A stretch of DNA of 64,000 bases from Choanephora cucurbitarum (GCA_025331435.1 JAIWNI010000002.1:124001-188000); one strand, 5' to 3'. Shown: positions 20,946 to 31,729, counted from the first letter of the stretch. Notes: generated from the letters alone by a model not told the origin. Translations and numbers: made by a program.

Positions 20946-22389
20946 ACTAGGAATTATGTAAAGAAAGGTGAAAGAAAAAGGGGAGAAATACAGAAAAGAT
21001 GGATTTAAAAAAGAAAAGCAAGATAAAATACCACTTTAGATCCATAAGAATATATAAAAAAAAAGGGGATGATAAATGAGGGAGCCTAATCTTTCTTCTT
21101 CTCTCTTTCTCTTTTTTTTAAATCACTTACAAAGTAGCCTATACACTCTCTCAATCATGTTGTCAGAATACTCTAGTGTTACATTCACTTGAGAAGCTAT
21201 TGACCCTCTGTGCTTTGTAGTCAATGGTGACATGAAAAGAGAACATGCAATTGATTATGCAGTTTATTGTTCATTTGAGTTTAAATTCGACAGTTGATCT
21301 CGTAACCAATTTTGGAACAAAATAATGAAAAAATGAAACAATGTGTTAAAATCAAATTTAGGAAAGAAGGCACTCAATTCATTATATAAAAGCGAAATCT
21401 TTCTCGTACGATTAAGCTCATTTCATTTTTCCTAAAAAAAAAAATAAAAAAAAAGAGATTTAAGCTATGTATACACATATACACATAAACACCACATAAA
21501 GAAAAAAAATGAGATATAACTTTTAAGGTATTAAATGATTGATTATGCAGGAGAGAATGGTGTATATATATATATGAAATTACCTTTTGCCTTATTAACT
21601 TCATACATACACACGAATACTTTACGAGCCAAGCAAGCATTTTGAGCGAGAGGGAGGAGGGGAATATTTACAGATAAAAAAAAATTGGCTTACTTCTCGT
21701 AAGCTTGTTTATGCAATTGAAACGCCCAAGATCAGACATTGATCAAACAGTTTGATTGTTTTGTTTCCTCTTACTCTTTCTTGTTTGAACATTATCTTGT
21801 TATGCTTGCTCAAGCAATTTTTGTGTAAGCTTCAAGAATAACAAGAGAAAAGAGTTTGTTTCTCTTGCAGTAGCTTAAGCAATTCCTCCTTTTTTATGTA
21901 TACTACTTTTGATGTACCATTTAATCAATATCTTTATGCCTACAACATGTATTGTGCATATTAGTAATTGCTCAAGGGTATAAATAGGAGTTTACTATAC
22001 TGATTTACCCGATACGAAGCTTCCTATTGCTTGTATTTTTTTTTGCTCTGTTCTCTGCATCATCAAGAAAATGGGTTTTTTTAAACTGATTGCTATGTTG
22101 TATAGTCTGATGCTTTTAAAGAATCAAAAAAGATGACAATCCTAGGATGAAAGTTGCAACAAGAGACTTGAACAATTCGTTTTTCTTTATCTTAGACATG
22201 TCTCTAATAACATGGTAGTGCCCATGTTGCATTGTTCTCATTTCACAACAACAGATAAAACAAATAGCTTTGCGCTCAGAAAGAGGCTTGCGACAACACA
22301 TAAATATACTTCCTTAAAAGCATCATTTTTGCTTATATGATTCATAATACTTTTTGCTCCAGTTCACTTATCATAAAACAAGCTTTGCT
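20946..22389. other. Intergenic stretch with an orphan TATA box
   Basis: AT-rich with no long reading frame. A good TATA box (21979-21986), a pyrimidine-rich stretch and an ATG at 22071 are followed only by a 21-codon hydrophobic frame. Confidence 0.5.
21979..21986 (+). promoter_or_regulatory. TATA box without an evident long gene
   Basis: TATAAATA, 85 bp before the ATG at 22071, the same spacing as for real genes here. The following frame (22071-22136) codes MGFFKLIAMLYSLMLL and stops after 21 codons. It may be the remains of a secreted protein gene or a small peptide gene. Confidence 0.4.
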
Positions 22390-23823
22390 TGACAGAAAAA
22401 AAGTCAAGCTTCGACAAACTAGAAGAAGATGCGATCTGTGCTAAAGCCCGATATCAAGAAGTGCTAACATGAAACAATCTTAAAGAAAAGGCTCTCAGCT
22501 TCTTTGTTCCTAGCATTAATACCACTTTAACAGAACTCCAACAAACTAAAATGACTGTAGCATAAGAAAGCAAAGGAGTCGAAAACATTATCAAGCCTTA
22601 TAGCAAAGTGCATATCCCAGAAAGCATGCTTTTGTTTAGATGCAGTAGGCTTTAAAAGCAACTCTCAATCTCCATCTATATCTCTTGCTGTGTTTGGATT
22701 ACTTGAAAGTGTTTGATCGTCGCTTGAGCTTTCGACTGCTGATCACCAAATCAATACGGATTGCCAGCATATTGGCCCCAAGTAGCATTCCTTGCATATC
22801 AATAGTTTTGACAGACAAACCTTCTTGAAACTCGATTTCGTGGTGATATTTGACTATACTACCATCCGAATTCTCCATGCAAAACCTGAGTCCTTCAGGG
22901 GTATCCCTAACATACTGAGTGACATTCAGACAAACAACTTTACGACACCTTTTGTGTATTTGCACAGATTACCCCATTTGTTCACTGGGCGAGGATTTTA
23001 TTTATTTTATCCTGAGTCAGTGTGCCTGGTTTCTGATTTCTATTTCTTCTTCATTCGTTTCATTTTTCTTTTTTTTATACCTTTCATTTCATAGTCGATA
23101 AACCCAGAGTTAGACTGATCGGGTTCGAAGCCAACAAAAGCAAAAGCTACCTCTTAAAGATGCGACTTGTCAGCCATTAGCTTCTCTCGCTTTTCTTTCT
23201 TCTTTTCGAGATTCAGCAATAGCCTACCTTAGAGGAGAAACAGGGTTACAACGGAGATATGTTTCTTTTTTAGACTTGTCGGCACCAATGACATTGGCCT
23301 TGGTATTAGATGGTATGGTACCTGCCTATTGGGCAAGTATGAAATACAGAGTGTGCGAGACGAAATGACAGAAAAAGAAAGAGATAGGCAGAGAAGCAAA
23401 CAGTTGGAGCCTGAAGAGGTTGAAGAGACCATCAATACATAGTTTGTGTAAATGAGGCGGGATAAGATGTATTGACAAGTCGAGCGTTGAGCTTTGAAAT
23501 TTAGATATAAAACATCAAACAGCGATTAGAGGAAGAGAATAAATGTGCTGAATGTGAAGCCTGAATGCGAGAAAAGGATGATAGAAAACAGAAAAAGAAG
23601 CAAAGCGAGAGGTAGAGTTAGAAAAGCTACGTATCGCATATGGGACAACTAAGACAGGGTCAACTTTGGGATAGTATGTCAGTGACTTGCCTGATTATGG
23701 TCATTCAACACTTGTGCTCAAAAGATCCTTAAGAAGGCCATGCCTCATGCTTAGGGTTATCTTTATGAAAGCTAAACAAGCTGGTATACCAAAAAGCGTT
23801 TTGAGGAAAAAGAAAGAGGGCTG
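22390..23823. pseudogene. Degraded coding sequence, unidentified
   Basis: Protein-like stretches are interrupted by stops and frame changes. On the plus strand, frames near 22415-22660 read KLEEDAICAKARYQEVL and on through three stops. 23275-23442 is open for 56 codons (LVGTNDIGLGIRWYGT) without an ATG, followed by a Glu/Lys-rich coiled-coil-like stretch and YVSDLPDYGHSTLVLKRSL near 23680-23735. On the minus strand, 22699-22960 reads DTPEGLRFCMENSDGSIVKY, also without an ATG. I cannot join these into an open gene. A decayed gene or transposon is the likely explanation, and its direction is uncertain. Confidence 0.35.
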
Positions 23824-24425
23824 ACAACTGGTGCTTTAGTCAGAAGACTATAGTTTATGTCAACATAAACTATTTTGACAGCTTGGCTCATGAAGCATGT
23901 GAGTCTACGCTTTTTTTTGTCTTGCTTCTCCTTCTTCTTACTACAAAATGAATGAATAAAATAGACTTGATAGTGTGTTTTTTTTTTACTTCTTGAAAGA
24001 ATGAGATGGCTCACTAATTATTTTTTGCAAGAGAATAGTTTATTTTGGCTAGGTGGAGGTTTGCTTATTACTTGAGGTCAAATGTCCTCTTGTGTCACAG
24101 GATCTCTTTTTATCATGCATGCTATATTTTGTCTTATAAATATACCCAAGTTGAGCAAAGAGATGATTGTTATCGATAGAAGCAGTTTGAATAGGACAAC
24201 ATCTTTTCTTTCTGGCATTATTATATGAGATAAGAAAGAAACAAGTAGGAAATTAGCCCTGAGAGAGTAGATAGTTTATCGAGAAGTAGTTTTCTGCATA
24301 AATAGGGGGTAACCTGTTTGATTACTCTACATATTTCTAATCGCGTTCACAAAAGACAATGGAGCGTAAGAGTATTTTAGTAGGAATGCATTTTTTAACG
24401 AAGACTTCTTGGTTTTCTGTTGTAT
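23824..24425. other. Left flank of the inverted-repeat locus
   Basis: AT-rich, no gene. It contains CATAAATAGGGGG near 24298, a TATA-like element. GTA at 24422-24424 also occurs just outside the right arm (31730-31732), but one base of offset makes it a weak target-duplication candidate. Confidence 0.4.
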
Positions 24426-25611
24426 TGATTGTCTACATTTCGCAAAAATCAACCTTTGACAACTTATACTAAGAAAAAACAAAACTAATGTGCGTTTGTT
24501 CGTTTCTTGAGGATGCAAGTAATACAAAGCTTATGCAAGATAACAACTTTGATTATTATTTTCTTTTTTATATATAAAAAAAAGGGTAGGAAAGGTAAAA
24601 TATACAGAAAGCAGCTCAATAAAAAAAAAACTGTATAGCAGAAACTCTTTTTTTTTTCCCTACAAATCAAGAGTATGAAAAAGAGGATCAAAAAAAAAAG
24701 AAAAAGAAAAGAAACTGGCAGTTTTGTGTTACCACTAAACTGCTTTGATTTTCGTATTTGAATACGATTATCTTTCACATTTTATAAACCGAGAAACTTT
24801 CAAAACGCAACGCATGTTGTTAAAGTTGTCAAGAAACTTTTCTCTCTGCAAGCTTTGTTGATTCTTTGAGAGTGTCAAGGCTATTCGTCTCTATCGATTG
24901 GTGTGAATCGATCATATTCATATGATCAGTAAGTTGGCTGAAACACTTTAGATTACCATAATAGGAAATGATGGTAATTAAGCAGTTTGAGAAGCTGCTC
25001 ACATCCTCACCCCTTTTTCTATTTCTTTTCTTTTTCTTCTTCTTTCTTTCAACTACAAGCTATACAGCTTAGATTCATATTGATGTTTTTTTCTACTTGA
25101 GCTACATTCGTGTCACAGTTGGGGTTTACTCAATTCTCCGTAGCTTAAGCACTTCTTTCCGTGTACCTCTTTTAAAGTGCCATTTGCACCATGCCCATTA
25201 CCTACGCGTCCGGTTAACACCGGGGTGGCGTCTAGTCGTCTTGTGAGCTGTTACGGCCTAGGAAACTGTCCCAAGGGTAGACAAATATCCCGAGCTGATA
25301 TACTGTTTATCTGGCATGTATTTCTTCTTGCACACCTCTTTTAATGTGTCCAACGCGAATCTTTTCTATGTCAGCTTCATTGTACTCAACAGTATGTGTT
25401 GTTTGGGGAGTCGTTCGGCATGGCGAGGATTCCTGTATCCATTCTCCCCGGCATAGGACTGATTCATTTTTTTTTTACTAACTCATAATTACTCTTGTGC
25501 TTTCTTTTTTTTTTTGTAGACAGCTTTTTTTTTTTTTTTTTTTTTAATAAAGTAATAGTTTAAAAGACTTAAAATTCGCGTTCTATCTAATTTTCGTGAT
25601 TTTCGTGTATT
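24426..25611 (-). repeat. Left arm of the 1186-bp inverted repeat
   Basis: Exact inverted copy of 30544-31729. The outer edge is TGATTGTCTACATTTCG; the inner edge reaches into the stop codon of ureD. Mostly AT-rich with several A/T homopolymers, plus a GC-richer core at about 25180-25460. It contains no usable ATG-started gene. Confidence 0.95.
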
Positions 25612-26602
25612 ACATTAATATTTTTTTAAACATGCCTTCGCCTATAATCTGTTGTAAGCCTTGTCCAAGACATTCGTATTTTACGAAATCCCTCACTTGC
25701 TCTGTTGTCATACCAGCTATTCGAACAAGTGTCCCTCTTCCCTTTAATATAGGACTAACAGACCACAATACCTGTCGATCCTCTTTTGACTTTAGACTAA
25801 GTGGCATCAACCGCATCTTCTCTGTCTTGGCCTGCAAGTAATCCACTGATAGTTGAAGCGATGATTTCTCTTTGTCTATTGCTGAAATAATAATTAATGT
25901 GGCAAAGCAAGTATATGGCTTTAGTCGATTTGCATAAGCTGTCTCTCCTGGTGTTTGTCGCATATATTCTTCATCATCTAATACCATAGCATCCTTAATC
26001 ACTAGTCGAGATCCTATTCTGACACCAATCCGACTAGAATAGTGCCGAAAAGACCAGTTTTCTCCTCGTGTCATTCTTCCACTTGTAAACCAATCTAACA
26101 GGACAAGTTGAGCACTCGTGTCTTCTAGTCTAAAGTCTTGTCGAGATTCAAAGGATGAATCTCTGAAACAAGTGACAGGATCAGGCAAGACAAGTAAGGT
26201 TGCATTCGACTGAACAACAGACTGAATTGTCTGGACTGAAGGTGCTACTTTCTCGACCGAATGAGTGAACTGAAATGTCGGTCGTTGATCCTGAAGTGAA
26301 GCTAGCCATTGTTGCTGATGGAGACGATCCTTAAAGATCTTGGTATTACCCTGAGTCATGAGCAAGAGAATAGCATTCTTTTTAACTTCGATGTCGATAT
26401 CAAACTGATCACCACTGATCACACCCCCACCATAACTCAGCATATAGACTACAGCTAGGCGCTCAGCATGACCAGTGGTAGGAATAAACTTGAGAGGATA
26501 CTGAGCATGAATTCGCTCAAATTTGGTTTGATCATGATAGCAATGACAGATCAAAATACCTTTTCCTGGCATGTTTTCTGCTGTACTGGTGAATCGCTTC
26601 AT
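25610..26602 (-). CDS. ureD: Urease accessory protein UreD
   Basis: Single exon, 330 aa from the ATG at 26602. UreD works with UreF and UreG to insert nickel into apo-urease in the cytosol. Family signatures are in order: RLAVVYMLSYGGGVISGDQ (about 48-66), LLMTQGNTKIF (about 79-89), PDPVTCFRDSSFESRQDF (about 140-157), and SGRMTRGENWSF (about 174-185). The C-terminal LGQGLQQIIGEGMFKKIL has the usual ending of the family, so the protein is essentially full length. The stop codon lies across the inner edge of the left repeat arm: its last two bases belong to the repeat, which must also provide the 3' UTR. Final residues may therefore differ slightly from relatives. Confidence 0.93.
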   Translation of the reverse strand: MKRFTSTAENMPGKGILICHCYHDQTKFERIHAQYPLKFIPTTGHAERLAVVYMLSYGGGVISGDQFDIDIEVKKNAILLLMTQGNTKIFKDRLHQQQWLASLQDQRPTFQFTHSVEKVAPSVQTIQSVVQSNATLLVLPDPVTCFRDSSFESRQDFRLEDTSAQLVLLDWFTSGRMTRGENWSFRHYSSRIGVRIGSRLVIKDAMVLDDEEYMRQTPGETAYANRLKPYTCFATLIIISAIDKEKSSLQLSVDYLQAKTEKMRLMPLSLKSKEDRQVLWSVSPILKGRGTLVRIAGMTTEQVRDFVKYECLGQGLQQIIGEGMFKKILM

Positions 26603-28348
26603 TCCTGTGAATAAAAAGGTTTATATGGAGTACAACAGGAACACGTTAAGAGTGGATGGAAGAAGAAAGAGTAAAGTAAACAAGTCTGACCTAAAAGAAA
26701 AAGAAGGCACAATTCAGTTATCAATCATGGATGTACAAATTTAGACTACCGTGTCTCAATCTCTTCCTATTGGCTTATAACAGAAGTATAGCATAGGATA
26801 TTATACTTCTTATCTACGTTACACAGTTGTAGAAAACGGGAAGATTTGAAGTAGCAGAGAGCAAGTTTTTCAGAAAGTCAGCTTAAACGTTTGATCGACA
26901 ATAACGACTACATTCAACAGCAGTCATCAGGGACCGGATAATGGTATCAGCACCTAGAGAGAGAGACATTAAGGGCCATGGCTTAAGGTACCTTATTTGA
27001 CTAAGTGATATGCTAATAAAACAACAAGTAAAGCTATGCTGTTCAAGACAAAACTTAAATTGATTATCAGTATGATTTTTCTTACTTATCCTCTAAGTAA
27101 ATATCTCATATTGTTTCCAACCTGCTTCTTCTCTTATTTTCACCTCATACGTGTATCGAAAACACACTTTGATAGCAAAATACAATAGACATGACATCGA
27201 GGATATACTGTTGCTATATCACTGATCTCAGCTATAACTCAAATTTAATGAAAAGCTTAAGAAAATGAGATTGAATATTGAAGGACATAAGCACTTGATG
27301 AGCTTTTCATTTTACTCAGGACGATTTCATTTATTCATAAATGAAGCAATTGAACTCTATAACTCGCTATGCTATACAAAAGCTACCCTTTACTGTCCTG
27401 AAGCAAATGGCCTTCTTTCTTTTTCCATTCTTCTCTTCTCTTACTTTATCAGCTTCAAGTTTGTCAAAAGCGATCTTGAGATAAGAACTAGCTTGTCTCG
27501 TCTTGATAGCTTGAGAAGTAATCCGAGAATTGCTAGTTATATGTAGAGATTTTGTGGCGTAATCAAAGTTAATATTATTTTTAAGAAAAGTGATACACTT
27601 GAAATAATTTTCTCATCATGTAAAGCTTTTTCTTTTCTTTTTTGGCATGTCTAACATGTTGAAGGGTCAAGATGTAATTCTCAACTTGACTTAGACCTTC
27701 TGCCAGACCAGCTTGTTCTGCCTCGTAGCATGTTCTTGGACAACCTCCACAAGTTTGTAGTTTTTGAGGCCTCCATGAAGTTCGTATAACAAGAGTACCT
27801 TTCTTTTTCTATTTTTTGGAGTTTTTGTTCCTTAATGCTTTTGACAGTTGCAGTGCGATAGCTTGTCGACTTTCTCATATTACATTGTTTTATTAGCTTG
27901 GCTCTGGATCAAAATAAAATGCAACATTATTGGGATATTTAAACAAATGGTTATAATATTTTCCCTTTCAAGACACTAAATCAAATGCATTTGGGCTAGA
28001 TTGGCGTATCGGCAAATCTTAAGCTTCTTTCTTTGAAACAAAAAATGTTTCTTAAGCAATAGTCACATAGCTATGTAAATTGTATTGAATAGCTTTTCAT
28101 TATATGGCTGTAGTATTCTTGATCTTTCCTTCCCGTTTCCAGATGTTCAATTTGTAAGCAAAGACAGATGCCGAATAGTTTAGCTTTAATGAACTCGAGC
28201 TCTTGCATTAGTAATGAAATATAATAACAGCAACAATCATGCCAACATTAATACTAACAGTAACAAAAATAGAAACAAAGATAATATATAATTTATGATA
28301 TAATACAATAAAACAAAAAAAAAAGGAGCAAAAGAAAGAAACTTGCAT
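26603..28348. other. Interior spacer of the inverted-repeat locus
   Basis: AT-rich. Around 26880-26955 (minus) there is an exon-like fragment after a good acceptor, ending in a stop after about 23 codons. At 27681-27878 (minus) lies a 65-codon Lys-rich ORF with an ATG. Neither has enough support to be called. Confidence 0.45.
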
Positions 28349-29751
28349 TTAAGGGCCATGATATATTTTGAATTCATCAGACATTGATGCAGTGAATTCC
28401 AAACTTAAAGAGTTGTCATACTCGAGCATGCGTTCCTAAAAAGAAAAAGAGAAGGGGGTGTAAGTAACTTTGTACACAAGAGAGAGGAAGCAGAATGTGA
28501 TTATGACTTTACTTTGAATTCATATAAGGCAATGAGAGTTTCCTCAAAGTCATCTACGCATTCTTTTGCTACAGGTATGGACAAAGAGTGTCCAGGCAAC
28601 ACAACTGTGACATCGTTGCAGCTTTTCAAATAGTATGTGTAGCCGGTAAAACCTGTGTATTAGAAGAACATTAAAGCCACGTTTACAAATATACCATTCC
28701 AATCAGGTGACCAGATGTCTTTCTGGCTGAAAGGTTTGTTATACGAAAGCAACGACTTTGAGTAGCGGAGGCTTTTCGATTCTTGTTTTGTCGAGCTACT
28801 TTCGCTATTGCCATCTTTGAGTTCTGACAAGCACAGGACTACATTGTTCTTGTTGTATAGTACCAAGTCGCTTCTTCGCCCCATCAAGTTGCTACAGGAT
28901 GTACCTCCGGAGAGCAACTGCCCAACAATTCTTGCACGCTTGGTTGCATCTGTCGTCTTCTCACCACTTTTCCACTTCAACTTGGTATCACCAAAGATTG
29001 TATCTAGGATCATCTTTACAACAAGCAGCACGTCATTTTCTGAATGATCTATCTTCCTCTTTCTCTTCTTTTCGACTTCTTCATTTTCATCCTCATCTTC
29101 ATTGCTCCAGGTATTCATCATGTTCATCATGTTCATCATATTCATCAAAACCAAACAGATTTGATGTTTAGTACCCTTCTTGATGTTTGGCAGGAATTGA
29201 GGTGCAGCTTCATCTTCGAAAAAGAGCTAAAAAGACAAAAACTTGATAAGTTATGATGCCGATTGCCACTTGCTTGAAACAAATACCTTTTTGAAGTGTC
29301 CGAACTCTCTTCTTATTTCGTCTTCATGGTCTTTTTCTGGACGTGGAGCCTTCAACAACAACAATTCACTGAAATTTCTAATTGAGAAATGCTTCTTGTA
29401 TTGGTTGGCAAATATCTTGTTATTGAGATCGATCATATTTGATACAGCCAACTTCAAAGCACACTTCTCCACTGTCGTCAAGCTGTCAAACGAAGACAAA
29501 AACTTGTACGACAAGAACAGCACTTCTTCTTTCAGGCTTCGGCTTGTTTCTTCAAGCCTTGAAACTTCAGCTCTAACTGAAGACAAACCAACATTAAATG
29601 CCTGGTTTTTGAAGGCTGCCTGGCACCAGTTGTACAGAACGGATGCTGCTGCTTCTTCGTTTGCTCGATTTGTTTTTAGATATATACTTCTCCAAACCTC
29701 AGCATCAACATCAGTATTTTGTTTCATTAACTTGACTGCTTCTGGTTTCAT
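28349..29751 (-). CDS. Candidate PD-(D/E)XK nuclease-like protein of a mobile element
   Basis: Four exons (29287-29751, 28695-29226, 28513-28652, 28349-28435; introns 60, 42 and 77 nt) give 407 aa with consistent phase. The N-terminal part (1-155) is helical with a coiled-coil-like EVSRLEETSRSLKEE segment. A Met/Asn minisatellite (NMM repeats, about 180-190) and an acidic-basic linker ending KKRKRKID, a possible NLS, follow. The C-terminal domain has RRSDLVLYNKNNVVLCLSEL followed by K (about 273-291), a D-x(12-15)-ExK arrangement as in restriction-endonuclease-fold nucleases. Family and activity are inferred from this motif only. The gene has no role in urease maturation that I know of. An upstream exon cannot be excluded, as 29914-30120 is also open on this strand. 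Confidence 0.55.
29119..29151. repeat. 9-bp tandem repeat inside the nuclease-like gene
   Basis: CATCATGTT-type units repeat about three and a half times and encode Asn-Met-Met repeats. Confidence 0.8.
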
Positions 29752-30113
29752 TCTTGAAAAAGCTTCCTTGTATGCTTTGATTCAGTAGGCTTTTAATTGC
29801 TGCCAATTATTAAAGCAATTGGTTGCAATTATCAACTTTTCATTTAGTTCGACAAACTGCGAAAATGAGAAGTTTTGCTTTTGGGTCAAAAAGCTTTTTG
29901 ATTCTATAAAATTTTATGAGAATTCATGTAAGAGAGGAAAGAAGGCAAAGAGCAAACCCCTGAAAAATTCAAGGTCATAGACTTTTAAAAAATATTTTGG
30001 ATAAAGTCGACTCAGAGAACCATTGTATATAGTTGATAAAAAGCCTTCTATTCGCATCTTCTTCTTAGGTGGAAGGCATTCAAGAATAATTTCTTCTATG
30101 CTACTCGGCTTCT
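29752..30113. other. Spacer between HTH and nuclease-like genes
   Basis: The minus strand is open at 29914-30120 without an ATG (reads SIEEIILECLPPKKKMRIEG). It may be an exon of the gene below or the remains of the transposase that the HTH gene came from. Confidence 0.35.
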
Positions 30114-30440
30114 TTAACACATTCTAGGCAATGCACGACGAACGGTGTCCCTGTGGACCTTGACAGGCAAAGAGGATGTCAATTCAGCTAAAGTTGCTCT
30201 CTTGTTGAGCACAATGACCCGCTTAAGAATCCTCAAAGCTCTAGGACTGAGTTTTCTAGGTCTTCCAGATCCTTTAGCACGATCTGTCGTACCTTGCAAT
30301 TTTTGTCTTCTCAAGAGTGTGTAGACGCTGGCCAGTTTTACACCTGCAGCTGCTGAAATTTGCTTAGCCTTCATACCATCTTGGCTTAACTTGACAATAA
30401 GACGTTTTTCTGCATCAGTTAAGTGGGTTCTTTGAGCCAT
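30114..30440 (-). CDS. Transposase-type HTH DNA-binding protein without catalytic domain
   Basis: 108 aa from the ATG at 30440. Two helix-turn-helix units are visible: residues about 7-46 (LTDAEKRLIVKLSQDGMKAK, then VKLASVYTLL) and about 65-108 (LSPRALRILKRVI, then VHRDTVRRALP). They are joined by GSGRPRKLS, a GRPR linker. This is the bipartite DNA-binding module of Tc1/mariner transposases. The DDE domain is absent, as the frame ends at 30114. The protein starts only 103 bp inside the right repeat arm and is co-oriented with the nuclease-like gene. It may bind the arms, or it may simply be a 5' relic of a Tc1 element. Confidence 0.6.
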   Translation of the reverse strand: MAQRTHLTDAEKRLIVKLSQDGMKAKQISAAAGVKLASVYTLLRRQKLQGTTDRAKGSGRPRKLSPRALRILKRVIVLNKRATLAELTSSLPVKVHRDTVRRALPRMC

Positions 30441-30543
30441 ATTGATATAAAAAAGAGATAAAGGAGATAAATCAGTTCATGCATGGTCAACATATTTGAG
30501 ACGGAGATATAAAGATTTATCTTATTTTTTGCAACCCTACTGC

Positions 30544-31729
30544 AATACACGAAAATCACGAAAATTAGATAGAACGCGAATTTTAAGTCTTTTAAACTAT
30601 TACTTTATTAAAAAAAAAAAAAAAAAAAAAGCTGTCTACAAAAAAAAAAAGAAAGCACAAGAGTAATTATGAGTTAGTAAAAAAAAAATGAATCAGTCCT
30701 ATGCCGGGGAGAATGGATACAGGAATCCTCGCCATGCCGAACGACTCCCCAAACAACACATACTGTTGAGTACAATGAAGCTGACATAGAAAAGATTCGC
30801 GTTGGACACATTAAAAGAGGTGTGCAAGAAGAAATACATGCCAGATAAACAGTATATCAGCTCGGGATATTTGTCTACCCTTGGGACAGTTTCCTAGGCC
30901 GTAACAGCTCACAAGACGACTAGACGCCACCCCGGTGTTAACCGGACGCGTAGGTAATGGGCATGGTGCAAATGGCACTTTAAAAGAGGTACACGGAAAG
31001 AAGTGCTTAAGCTACGGAGAATTGAGTAAACCCCAACTGTGACACGAATGTAGCTCAAGTAGAAAAAAACATCAATATGAATCTAAGCTGTATAGCTTGT
31101 AGTTGAAAGAAAGAAGAAGAAAAAGAAAAGAAATAGAAAAAGGGGTGAGGATGTGAGCAGCTTCTCAAACTGCTTAATTACCATCATTTCCTATTATGGT
31201 AATCTAAAGTGTTTCAGCCAACTTACTGATCATATGAATATGATCGATTCACACCAATCGATAGAGACGAATAGCCTTGACACTCTCAAAGAATCAACAA
31301 AGCTTGCAGAGAGAAAAGTTTCTTGACAACTTTAACAACATGCGTTGCGTTTTGAAAGTTTCTCGGTTTATAAAATGTGAAAGATAATCGTATTCAAATA
31401 CGAAAATCAAAGCAGTTTAGTGGTAACACAAAACTGCCAGTTTCTTTTCTTTTTCTTTTTTTTTTGATCCTCTTTTTCATACTCTTGATTTGTAGGGAAA
31501 AAAAAAAGAGTTTCTGCTATACAGTTTTTTTTTTATTGAGCTGCTTTCTGTATATTTTACCTTTCCTACCCTTTTTTTTATATATAAAAAAGAAAATAAT
31601 AATCAAAGTTGTTATCTTGCATAAGCTTTGTATTACTTGCATCCTCAAGAAACGAACAAACGCACATTAGTTTTGTTTTTTCTTAGTATAAGTTGTCAAA
31701 GGTTGATTTTTGCGAAATGTAGACAATCA
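30544..31729 (+). repeat. Right arm of the 1186-bp inverted repeat
   Basis: Inverted copy of 24426-25611. The inner edge is AATACACGAAAATCACG and the outer edge ends GTAGACAATCA. A run of about 22 A (30607-30630) and the GC-richer core (30695-30975) match the left arm. Confidence 0.95.

Larger units (their letters stand above)
24426..31729. mobile_element. 7.3-kb locus bounded by 1186-bp inverted repeats (candidate composite element)
   Basis: Two arms (24426-25611 and 30544-31729) are inverted copies. Every position p pairs with 56155-p from end to end, including homopolymer runs of about 20 bases, so there is no net indel and no mismatch was noticed. The 4932-bp interior carries, all on the minus strand, a transposase-type HTH protein, a candidate PD-(D/E)XK nuclease gene and ureD. 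This resembles a long-TIR transposon that has captured a host gene. It could also be two independent insertions of a 1.2-kb repeat or an inverted duplication. No convincing target-site duplication was found. Confidence 0.55.

Noticed and set aside
23110..23140. GGTTCGAAGCC, resembling a tRNA B box
   Set aside because: No A box at the right distance and no cloverleaf pairing.
24485..24778. 97-codon hydrophobic frame present identically in both repeat arms (mirror 31377-31670)
   Set aside because: Starts with GTG rather than ATG and is driven by T-rich homopolymers; no domain or codon bias of a gene.
26880..26955. Exon-like minus-strand fragment after a good 3' splice site
   Set aside because: Only about 23 codons to a stop and no preceding exon could be found; kept as a remark in the spacer entry.
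27681..27878. 65-codon Lys-rich ORF, minus strand
   Set aside because: Has an ATG but no promoter, domain or neighbour that supports it; about the length expected by chance in this composition.
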